Assembly: GCA_008973525.1 (NCBI GenBank)
Contig: WACJ01000265.1
Location: 124,001 to 188,000, forward strand
DNA: 64,000 nucleotides
Reading direction: 5' to 3'
DNA from: Stenopsyche tienmushanensis
Lineage: Eukaryota > Arthropoda > Insecta > Trichoptera > Stenopsychidae
Positions within the stretch are counted from its first letter, which is position 1; each line of letters opens with the position of its first letter. Positions 10,720 through 19,780 of this stretch are shown piece by piece. The position numbers were made by a program, and so were the translations under genes. The notes below the pieces were generated by a model. The model worked only from the letters and a program-made list of their open reading frames with translations, ran no database searches and was not told where the DNA came from.

Positions 10720-11079
10720 AGAGCCAAAATCTTACTAGCTGACATTTGCGGATTTGGTTGCTTTGGGTGACTTTCTATAACGATAGATCCATTGTCACAC
10801 ACCGTATGAAAAAAAAAAATTTTATTGCGCTAAAACAGCTCTAAACAGCGCTCTGAATTGTGGACGCGTTGTTCTTTTTGATCGAGTGTGAGCAAACGCA
10901 GTACCCACTTCGAACAGAGCTTTCTCATGGACAAACTCTGATGCTAAATGTTAAATATACTGCTCTTTGAAGTCTTTAAAACATCAGCTATCTCACACAA
11001 CTTCAATTTACGATCGATCATATGGATTTGTCAATAATGGCGTTAACTATGTATGATCCTACGAACTTATTGAGTGATG
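10720..11079 (-). pseudogene. mariner transposase relic with one terminal repeat
   Basis: The right edge carries a mariner-like terminus, CATCACTCAATAAGTTCGTA on the minus strand, next to TA. Inside, the minus strand reads LDQKEQRVHNSERCLELF (about 10895-10840), matching the mariner stretch DQKxQRVxxSxxCLxxF before the first catalytic aspartate. It then reads SHPKQPNPQMSASKILAL (about 10775-10720), matching RPKxxxSAxKVxAxVFW after it. The aspartate itself (normally TMDETW) is obscured by a frameshift. Similar termini without recognisable coding occur at 35843-35868 and 53376-53397. Confidence 0.75.
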
Positions 11080-11929
11080 TATTTAAATGGCTTTCAATCA
11101 ATTTCCATTGAGAATCATTTGATATTGAAAATAAATCTTAAACGTAAAATATGAAGTATTTATAAATTTTATTGCGCAATTTTTGCACTAGATAGAAATT
11201 TCATATCTAAATGCTAAAATATTACACACTCAAGGAATATGAATAGCTCGTTTTAACCACTGTGCGCGATTACGGATGAATTTATGCAAAAATATTATGA
11301 TATTCAAGGAATTTTATACTAAGGTGAATTGTAAAAAATATATTTACCTAAGCTAGATGGTTGATATGTCTGAAAGTATGGTCAATAAGATAAAACAAAT
11401 AATGGAACTCGAGTTTGCTCTGCATGTTGAATATTATGCTTATATCAAGTCTACCGATTTTACTCGAGTGGAATGTGTTTGATCAAAGTTTTTTATCATT
11501 GTAAAGTTGAGAATGAATGCCAAAGACCCAAAGAGTCTTAGTTCTATGACATTTTTAAAGCATTTGAAATGACAGCGGACAAGATACATGGCAAGAAGAT
11601 CGGATGAGAAGTAAATGAGGACTGTTACGAAATGTCTAGGTAGGCGGACGTAATCTAAGAAAAACATGCTGTACAGATTTTCAATCAACTTTATAGATTG
11701 GGATTTTTCTCCCGAACGATCGTCTCGGAGCGAATTTCCATAGACTCCGTTCTTCATTTAGAACAAGATAATATTGATGGAAAAGCGAGTGATGCTGTCA
11801 GATAATATACTCCTGACGTCGCTCAAAGCTTCTGAATTAATTGCTATTAAAAAAACCTCACAATGTCGAAGAGGAACACATTTTAATGGCGCGTGAAGAA
11901 GTATTTTTTGTCACAGTAAGGCCCTGAAA
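11080..11929. other. non-coding, unassigned
   Basis: AT-rich. A 105-codon minus-strand frame at 11440-11757 has no family resemblance I can see and low-complexity codon use. I leave it uncalled. Confidence 0.3.
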
Positions 11930-12045
11930 TAGTCGAGGAAATTTCAAAAATGTCACTATCAAATGACTCAATCCGTCAAAGGATTACTGACATGTCGAAG
12001 GAGATTTAAAAAAACATTCTTCAACGTATCAAGCAAAGTATAATT
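11930..12045 (+). pseudogene. hAT (SCAND3/ZBED5-type) transposase fragment
   Basis: Plus strand reads EEISKMSLSNDSIRQRITDM followed by SKEI, a stop, and KNILQRIKQS. This is the region of SCAND3/ZBED5-like hAT transposases with the motif LSNDTVxRRIxDMSxDI just before the RNaseH-like core. Flanking sequence is too decayed to extend it. It has the same orientation as the C-terminal hAT relic at 13985-14805, and both could be parts of one element split by later insertions. Confidence 0.65.
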
Positions 12046-12689
12046 AATATCCTTTGCGAGATTCATTAAGGCTCTCACATAATAGAGCTATTTTTATTTT
12101 GCAATAGTTAAATATACACTTTATCGACTATAATTCTGTTAAAAAAAATTCGATTTGATAAAAACAACCCTTTCCACTGATTTTTTATTTTATTTATTGT
12201 TTAAATATAAAATTTGTTTGTGTTCTTTCATACTGGATATATTTATTTATGTTATGTTAGCCTTATTTGGCACAAATTACAAGAGAGGAAAATCAATCCG
12301 GAGACAGTTGCTTATATCGCATTACATGGGTTCTGGTCTAAATTCAGGGTCTTCATTGTATCCTGTTGCCTTATTTTTGTATTCTGACATATTGAAAAAT
12401 ATATTTTGAATCCTCACTGAATCGATTTATTTTTTGAAGCACTTCTTCGTTTGCTGTATAAAGTGGGAGTATTGAGAAAAGGGCCAATATATTATCATTA
12501 AAATTCCAGGCAAGCGTTTTAAATTACCCCAAATGTAATAATATAACAACATTTGATACTGTTGCGTGGGAGAAATGGCATTCCCACGAATAGTCGCTAT
12601 TGATCTGTGCAGATGTGATCTTATCGCTTGATTTCATCGAGGCCCGATAAAATAATTAATACACGTGCAAATGAAGCCGTCTTTTAAAA
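12046..12689. other. non-coding, unassigned
   Basis: AT-rich, then CG-richer from about 12560. No motif of the hAT core was found here, though it should lie between the two flanking hAT pieces if they belong together. Confidence 0.3.
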
Positions 12690-12790
12690 TACGTGGGAGC
12701 GAGAAACAGCCCAGGGATTCTGCCCCGAGAATGCCTCCACTTCGATTCTGACACCAGTGTAACGTGGGGCGCAGTGGAATTTTTTTTCAG
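12690..12790 (+). mobile_element. LTR fragments
   Basis: 12690-12745 aligns with the 3' part of the LTR at 51145-51601 (ACGTGGGAG, then CCCAGGGATTCTGCCCCGAG against CCCGGGGACTCTGCCCCGAG). It is followed by GATTCTGACACCAG and then TGTAACGTGGGGCG, which resembles the LTR start TGTAGCGTGGGCG. This looks like the end of one LTR piece and the start of a related one. Too short to define an element. Confidence 0.5.
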
Positions 12791-12841
12791 GCCATGATTA
12801 AGCCGAGGGGTAGGATGGAGGGGGTTGATTGATAACTCTGA

Positions 12842-13880
12842 CTACGAGAATAACTCTTCTCGCACGAGCAGTGACTCCAACAACTTCAGCGCGTCACAAC
12901 CATGGCTGGAGGTGAGTTTATCACTCGCTCTCTGACGATGAGATGTCCACAGGTATCAGTTCTGGGGCCCATGCTCTGGAACATCCTGCATGATGATGCT
13001 CTTGACCTGTTACTGCCGCAGGATTGCTTACTAACAGCATATGCCGATGACCTTACTCTCACAACATGCGGGGATTCAAAATCAGAACTGGCGGAAAGAA
13101 CAAATACAGCCTTAAGGATACTTTGGACATGGAGTAAGACTAATAAACTTACTTCTGCAGCGTCAAAATCAAAAGCGGTTATGCTCAAGGGCAAACTTAT
13201 GCGTTATCCACGCATTTGGCTGGGTGAAGACCGTATAGTTTTCGATAAAAACGTCGTCTACCTGAGTGTTACCATCTCTGAGGGATGCAGTTTCAGATAA
13301 AACATTAAAATTGCAACCGGCAAAGCGGCCAAGGCTTTTGCCAAAATGTCCAGATTGGCGGGCGCTGATTAGGGTATTGATTAAGAAACGCGGCAATTGC
13401 CGATTGGAAACGCAGTTAGTCTGAGTGGCCTCACGGTGGTTACATGTGGAATTTCTTTGGCTCAGTCTCATCTCGCCTCAAGCTAAAATGATCCTGGTCC
13501 CGATCACTGGATTTCCCAGTTCCTAGCGGGGCACGGCCGTTTTGCGGCATATCTGGCAAAGATGAAACTAAAAGATAGTTCGGACTGTGTGTGCGGGGAT
13601 CCTTTCATGGACGCGGATCACATTTTGTGGTCATGTTTGGGCATATCGGCCGAGAGAGAGGCGCTCCTGTGCCGTATCAGAGGTCCTTTTTCTGGACCTC
13701 TTGGCCACAGGGACCTGGTGGCCAGCCCCGGTGCCTTTTCGGCGTTCAAGGCCTTCTTCCATAGTTTCGGAGCCAAATGCGCCTTGAATGGATACTATTT
13801 TTAGTATCCAATCTCTACCATAACATGTCACTACGGGTTGATCATATACTTGTATCAACCTAGGTGTGAATACTAAAAAA
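12842..13880 (+). mobile_element. R1-like non-LTR retrotransposon, 5'-truncated and internally deleted
   Basis: Contains a partial reverse transcriptase and the C-terminal zinc-finger region of ORF2, followed by a short 3' tail rich in A and T (13875 onward). The usual endonuclease and N-terminal reverse transcriptase are absent, as expected after incomplete reverse transcription. GC content is well above the surroundings. Family judged from motif spacing and wording; the exact clade (R1, TRAS, Waldo) is not settled. Confidence 0.8.
12893..13804 (+). pseudogene. R1-clade-like reverse transcriptase pseudogene (ORF2)
   Basis: From about 12893 the frame reads VTTMAGGEFITRSLTMRCPQ then VSVLGPMLWNIL. 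This is the RT block normally GCPQGSVLGPLLWN, here with R and V substitutions. The catalytic box AYADDLTL follows at about 13039-13062, and an open frame runs to 13300. Text continues as IATGKAAKAFAKMSRLAGAD until a stop near 13370; the connecting segment is deleted. It resumes at about 13503 as DHWISQFLAGHGRFAAYLAK and ends CVCG-DADHILWSC, the ORF2 terminal zinc-finger spacing (C, C, H, C), stopping at 13804. Such proteins copy their RNA into chromosomal DNA. This one lacks the endonuclease and part of the thumb and is inactive. Confidence 0.8.
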
Positions 13881-13984
13881 AATTTTTTTAAAAAATCAAT
13901 AGACGTATGCTCGTGTGCTCAGTTGCTTGTCTTTGTGAAATATATTAATTCAGACGATATCAAAGAAGTGTTCATATTTGGTAG

Positions 13985-14805
13985 TTATGGTAAATTACAT
14001 CAAATCTATTAACACCCATCTATTTAAAGAACTATGCAAAGACATTGTTTCTAATAACGTGGTTCTTCTTTTCTACACTGCAGAATGTTAGTCGTCGAAT
14101 GGAAATGTAAATCGTGTCTTGAATTGAAAGATGACATCAAGTTGTTCCTGGAAATGCAAGAGAAATATGACCTTTTGGTATACTTTAACGACAAAGCTTA
14201 ATTAAAAAGAGTATCATATCTAGCAGATATATTAGAACAGCAAAATATGCTCAACCTGAAACTTCAGGGAAAGGAAACAAATATTATGACATTTCACGGT
14301 AATCTCGGGACATTTTTATCCATGCTACAAAACTGGCGGAGAAAAATAAATCTCGGAAACATTGTCATGTTTGAGAAAATCTGCAGTGTGGTAGATGAAT
14401 CTGAAGGTGAAATAAATGACAATTTTAAGGAGGAGATTACAGGGCATCTAGAATCCCTTGAAAACGAACTTCAGCGTTACTTTCCTGAGCTGAAAGAAAA
14501 ATAAACTACATTGACACAAAATCCATTATCTACTTCTCATGATTTAGCCAGCATTCCCGATGAATTACAAGATAAATTCTTGAATTTGCGAAATGATTCC
14601 TCGGCGCGTAACTTTTTTTAATGAAAAATTGTATGTATGTATCGTTCATACCCAAATGTGACGATGCTTGCCTTTCGAATTTTAATTCCATTTTTGTCTA
14701 TATTTATCTTTGTGAAAGTAGATTTTCAACTCTTCTTCGTTTAAAAATAAAAGAAATAAAGGAGTTTAATGTTGAGAATGATATGAGATTGGCGTAAACA
14801 AAAAC
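13985..14805 (+). pseudogene. hAT (SCAND3/ZBED5-type) transposase, C-terminal half
   Basis: Readable in order: VNYIKSINTHLFKELCKDI (about 13987-14045), LLFYTAEC where the family has LLFHTEVRWLS, LELKDDIKLFLEMQEKYDLL, then an 85-codon open frame (14247-14504) with LNLKLQGKE and HLESLENELQRYFPEL. After a stop come DELQDKFLNLRNDSSARNFF and, from about 14645, SYPNVTMLAFRILIPF, YLCESRFSTLLRLK and NVENDMRLA, the hAT C-terminal dimerisation block (TYLCExGFSxLxxIK). Order and spacing match the second half of SCAND3/ZBED5-like transposases. Stops and at least one frameshift make it a relic. It follows the R1-like fragment by about 100 bp and may be the downstream half of the piece at 11930-12045. Confidence 0.85.
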
Positions 14806-14900
14806 TCACCCGTGAATTTTGAGGTTGATTTCATCAGGATCGCGAGTCACATGGATTTTATAAAAGCAGGAAGACAGAATACGTTATAATTAATTTGGAA

Positions 14901-14972
14901 CATTGCATCTGAAGGAAGACAGAATTATGTCGTTGTTAACAGTGGCTTTACGTGGGGATGCCATTTCGCAAT
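14901..14972 (-). mobile_element. LTR fragment
   Basis: Matches the minus-strand LTR at 43450-43515: CATTGCATCTGAAG, then ATGTCGTTGTTAACAG and TACGTGGGGATG. It covers only the 5' part of the LTR. Confidence 0.55.
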
Positions 14973-16432
14973 AAAACAATTATTGCAAGCTTTCAAGGGT
15001 TGAAATACTTTATTAGATCTAATCACAAATAAAATTGATTTACAATTCAAATATCATGAGCATAAATTCGGCAGGTGACCACAAAATCGAATTAGCACCG
15101 AATCTACCCATGCGTCATAATCAATAAGCTAACGAGGTCAATGCTGCATAAACGAATAACTGAAATGCAGTTGCGCGAATAGCAAACTCATCTTCGTTGG
15201 AATCGAAGCTCTCCCGAAATTCAACATTGTGGTGAATATCAGTATTTCGGTCACATTCGACCAAACCGGCTCATATAAGAATTTATCTCCCCAAGACTAA
15301 TCTCGAATGGGGACATACCGCCGGAATCGAAGTCGACTCTCTTCCGGAATTGTCGATCAAGCTTTTTACGATACACAGCATCCACTATCGCTCTGAATGA
15401 TGGGTCGTAAACGGTCGGCTTTATCTTCGTCTTTAAATTTCGAATGAGCCGAGTGAAAATTTGTTTCGCAAACTGTGTCTTCCAGGATCCTTATACGCCG
15501 GGCATTACATTCCTAAGCCGCAATAATCCAATGAATACTCCCAAACGTACCATCTCGTGTTGGGGGTCGTATATTAAAATTGTCAAACCAGACGAAAACT
15601 TTTTGGATAATGTCTTCGGATAATCACTATCATTTACACTCCGTAACGCCCCAACGGCGTACGAGCGTAATTATTTGCGAATAAATCTAACTTTTATCAT
15701 GCATGCATGGAGGACATTAACATTAATTAACCCATTCGCTTCAGTTTCAAAATCCTGTTTAAATGTTTCAAGTAAAGCCTCTGTTGATTACAATTTAAAT
15801 CGATTCAATTAATCATCAATCGGCAATCAACGAAATAATAGGGATGCCAAACAAGCATGGAAATTCTCTCTCCAAAGGATTCCTTGATTATGAAAAGCCT
15901 TCGACTTGGTAAATATTACGATACACGGAGCTCTAAATTCATGTATTAATCTGATAGAAGACATCTACATATTACTAAATTCAATAAAATTAAAATATAT
16001 GCAATATATTCACAACGCAAAACGTGTCATCGAGTTGAATTACTATAGTTTAACGTTATTATAGCATATATATATATAATATTTAGCCTGTCTTCCAGAA
16101 ATAACAAGGATTAGGATTGTCCAGATTAATATTTGATAGACTAAAATTGATTCTTTTGAAGCAATAGGATCTCAAAGTATATTGCAAACATCATGCCATT
16201 TGCAGAATATAGCTTTTTAGAATGTTTATCCTCTTTTCGAATGCAAATAGTTTGAGCTGGTGTCTTATTTGGTGAAATGCATTGTTTTTCAACTTGCATT
16301 GTCCACCACTTCTCATTTCTAGTTAAGACTTAAATATATTCACCGGCTGTTCTTTGTTATTTGAAAATAGCTTGTGAGGCACTCAAACGTTCATCATATT
16401 CAACTTTTTATTGAATTAATAATTTCAGCAGT
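14973..16432. other. non-coding; CG-retaining unique part at 15050-15720
   Basis: No gene supported. 15050-15720 keeps many CG dinucleotides, is single-copy in the window and has no long frame. 15720-16432 is AT-rich with short TA runs. Confidence 0.35.
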
Positions 16433-16436
16433 TTAA

Positions 16437-17044
16437 GGGACGTTTTTACCTTGTTGGACCTAAAAGTAATCGGTTTTTTAACATATTTTTTGGCAAAAAG
16501 TACTAAATATAGGATGTTGATATTTAGTGTGTTGATGGAAGTCTTAAGTCCTGAACAGGTGATTTGCAAACAAAAATTTAAACAGATATTTACTTTGTAT
16601 AATATTGTGTATAACTTAAACTATAATTAAGAAGATATATTGTAAAATAAAAAAAATATTGAGCAATTCAAGAAAAGTTTGTGTTTTTACCAAAACTTTT
16701 TGTAGTTTTTTTCTTTATTAAATAAACACTTTTGAATATTTTTGGATAATTGTAGTCTATACGATGAAGGCGTTTATTATACACGTGCCTGACAAATTTC
16801 ATAAAGAATTCTCATTTAGGGCGTGTGGGAGCACTTCCATGAGCTTGTAAAAAGTAGTTTCAAGTAAAACGCGTTTAAAGTTTCTCCCCTTCTCGGCTTT
16901 GCGAAGCGCAGCTTCTCCTTATCGCTCTATAACTTTGCAAATTTTGTGTCTTGAAATTTAGTGAATGTATTCTTAAACATTGGTTCTTTCCGATACGCGA
17001 AGAAATATAAAAGATTTTTTTAACTAACAAGGTAGAAACGTCCC
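16437..17044. mobile_element. 608-bp TTAA-flanked element
   Basis: Flanked by TTAA at 16433-16436 and 17045-17048. Inverted ends are GGGACGTTTTTACCTTGTTG on the left and GGGACGTTTCTACCTTGTTA read inward from the right, 2 mismatches in 21. The inside is AT-rich apart from a CG-bearing patch near 16860-16925 and has no long frame. TTAA flanks suggest a piggyBac-like source; a TA-duplicating mariner-type element is the alternative, since TA is contained in TTAA. Confidence 0.7.
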
Positions 17045-17048
17045 TTAA

Positions 17049-17764
17049 TTCATCAAAATAAAAATCATTCTAAATTTAGGTTGATATTAGAATCTTTATT
17101 ACTCGTTTTAAATGTTCTACACCGTCTTTGAACTCTATTTAAGGCTAAATTTTCGCAATATCTAGGTATGTTGCTTAGCTCACATTCCAGCTTAGATTTA
17201 CAAGGCAGCTTACTATGTTTGATGTGTTCACCGTTAGTTTAGGGGCTTGACAATTAAGAAATAATTATCATACTTAAGTAAAATAATATTCAACAGTATA
17301 ATAAGTGATTTTATGAATGTTTATGAATGAATTTTAATAAAATATTGATGAAGTTTGAAATATGAAATTTGTCATAAAAAATAAGTCAAAATAGTCTAGA
17401 TCCCCTTTAAGAAAGAATACTGGCTTTGCTTTGGTAAATACAGACGTCTACTTTTTATAATAATGAGAAAGATAGAAGAATGTTAAGATGTGAGTAGAAG
17501 ACAGGCATCATAGCTAAGAAATACTTGTATATTGGGTGAAAATTAGAAAGCTGGAAAAGTTAGTTAGTTCTGCAGTGGTATTAAGCCTTCCTAATAAATC
17601 TTCTGACTGTTTTTGACATTACAACTTTTCTTATCCCCAAATTTAACTCTGTGCCAATATTCATGGACATATTCTAGAACTCTTCTTTAAATAAAAGCCT
17701 TATCAAGTCGTTCTAACAATGTTGAAGGACCACATCCACCTTTATTTTCCAGTCAGTTTTCAGC
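17049..17764. other. non-coding, unassigned
   Basis: AT-rich, no supported gene or repeat copy. Confidence 0.3.
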
Positions 17765-17885
17765 TCTAAATCTAAATATATATGTATTGTGTAAAATATA
17801 ATAAAATAGATTTGCCACTGGTGTAGCGGTTGCTTTATGCTACGCATACACACAGTAGAGGCGGCGCGGCGCATGCGTGTAGCAT
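17765..17885 (+). repeat. short interspersed repeat, copy 2 of 4
   Basis: Contains TTGTGTAAAATATAATAAAA, GGTGTAGCGGTTGCTTTATG and then AGTAGAGGCGGCGCGG. It extends further than copy 1 to a GC-rich part, CGGCGCATGCGTGTAGC, that forms an imperfect inverted repeat with TGCTACGCATACACAC just upstream. Confidence 0.55.
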
Positions 17886-19270
17886 CTATGAAGTATGCAA
17901 TAGAAACGACACATTACAAACGATTATCAATATCTCTCCAACTATCGCTTGGAGTTTCGCCTTTCATGTCATTCAAGTATTTTATTTTATTTTATTTTCA
18001 TTGATCTTTTAAAATGCATAGACATGCTCCATAACTTTAATACCTCATCGTATTTAATACATTCAATCGATTTATTATTTTAAACTTATAATCATCAAAT
18101 AAGAAATAAATTAAATAAAACGTTTGCTATGGTCATAATTCGAAGCCTTACGACGAATGTCATCGTAATTTTGCGAATATAAAATCGATTTATTCAACGC
18201 ATCAAAATGCAAAAATATGAACAGCTCGTCAAATTTAGCGCCTGCATTTAAGAGATCACATTTTTGAAACTAACGCGAGCAATTAAAAACGACGCTGAAA
18301 AAATAAAAAGACGAAAAAAGATGTCTAGAGGCGTTGTGAATTTAACCTATAAATTGCAAGCTGTCAAATGCGATTCTAATTGAATGCAGCGCTACCAACT
18401 GCTGCAATCGCTCGCTCAATGGCAGCCGAGTTCAAAGCGTTTCGCCACCGTTACGAAACGTAAATTAAAGCGATTTAAATAATAAATTTAAATACATCGC
18501 TTAATCTACCGGGAGGAAAAAAACGCAAAAATAATCTATTTTGTTACAGGGCTGTCCACCCATTTGCTTCGAATTAACGCAATCAATTATTTACAAGATG
18601 ATAGATTGAAATTAATCATTCGCTCGTTTATCTTGTCATTCGGAGACTTAGCCGAACCTCACTAATCCGCGCTTATTTTTCAACGACTCGATTGATTGAT
18701 ACATTCATTTTTTACAAGGCGCTATCGAGAAATTTGTGCGAGAATACATTTGGCACTAATTCATATATTATCGCTAGATGGCATCCGAGTACGTTCGCTT
18801 AATTTGATTGTCACTGCGAAGATGAATTTATGTCGTGCCACTCTCACTTGACAAGATGCTGAGTAAAAGCATGTCAAAGCCGTACTACGATTTTTCATTA
18901 CGGCCCATAAAAAGAACATAACGTCTCTTTAGCGTTTTGTTTCGAGCGTGTAAAGCTCCGACTGGAACGTCATCAATCAAATGTTATGAGATGCTTTTAC
19001 GCGAGGAGAAAATAATTCGGGGGATTATAACGCGAGATTAAAAAAATATATTATAATATAATATGCACTCGGACGATGACAATAAACCGGCCGTTTTATC
19101 GTGCCGAATTAATTCGCAACAATAAAACGTTGCCATTCCGGATTTTCATCTTCGGATCACGTTTCATCAAAAACGTTGCGGATCACATTTGGATGCAATC
19201 TTCGTTGGACAGCGCGTTCTGAATTTTTGTACTACGAATGCTTCATTAAAATTTCATATCCATTTAATAT
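17886..19270. other. unique, CG-retaining non-coding island
   Basis: From about 18100 the sequence is single-copy within the window and keeps many CG dinucleotides. It has many homeodomain-type TAATTA/AATTAA strings and no long open frame. This contrasts with the CG-poor transposon relics around it. It may be conserved or regulatory host DNA; that is inference from composition only. Confidence 0.35.
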
Positions 19271-19273
19271 ATA

Positions 19274-19600
19274 CGAGGGTTATCTAGAAAGTGAGGTTAC
19301 GTGAACTCCTGAGACCGGGGTCAGGTTGTTTGATGCCGCGTGTTTGTCGCCATTTTATTCAGTCACAGTAAATTCTTCCGACGGAGAGGTTGTCACGCGC
19401 AAGTTTATGGTAGTGATGTGATGAGTCAACAACATTTCACAGAAGGTTGTTCCGTACGTCAGAAAAGATATACCGATAGCTGGCAGCATAAATTGAGGGT
19501 CATCTAACATATGTAGATCATTTAATAGTTGTGTTCTGGCGTGATAATGGACTATCATTATGACACATATTTTAGATGACCTCAATTTACGCTATCGACT
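19274..19600 (+). mobile_element. mariner-like 5' end (fragment)
   Basis: A terminus CGAGGGTTATCTAGAAAGTG preceded by TA at 19272-19273 fits mariner ends of the CGAGGxxxxTCxxGAAAGT type, like the one at 54534. No matching right end or readable transposase motif was found, so the extent is a guess. Confidence 0.4.
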
Positions 19601-19689
19601 TTTTTCCATTTGTTAATGATTTTGACCTTTGCCTAGCTCGATACTCTTCACTTCTTTTCACACAATGGAAATTGTTAGCTAAAATATTA

Positions 19690-19780
19690 AGCTGTGTTTG
19701 TGTAATATATAAAAAGTGCTACTGATTGCTTTATGCTATCAATACGTCCAGTAGAGGTAGTCCAGCGCATGCGCATAGAT
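19690..19780 (+). repeat. short interspersed repeat, copy 3 of 4
   Basis: Shares GTGTTTGTGTAATATATAA with copy 4, ATTGCTTTATGCTAT with copies 1 and 2, and CAGTAGAGG with copies 2 and 4. Confidence 0.55.
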
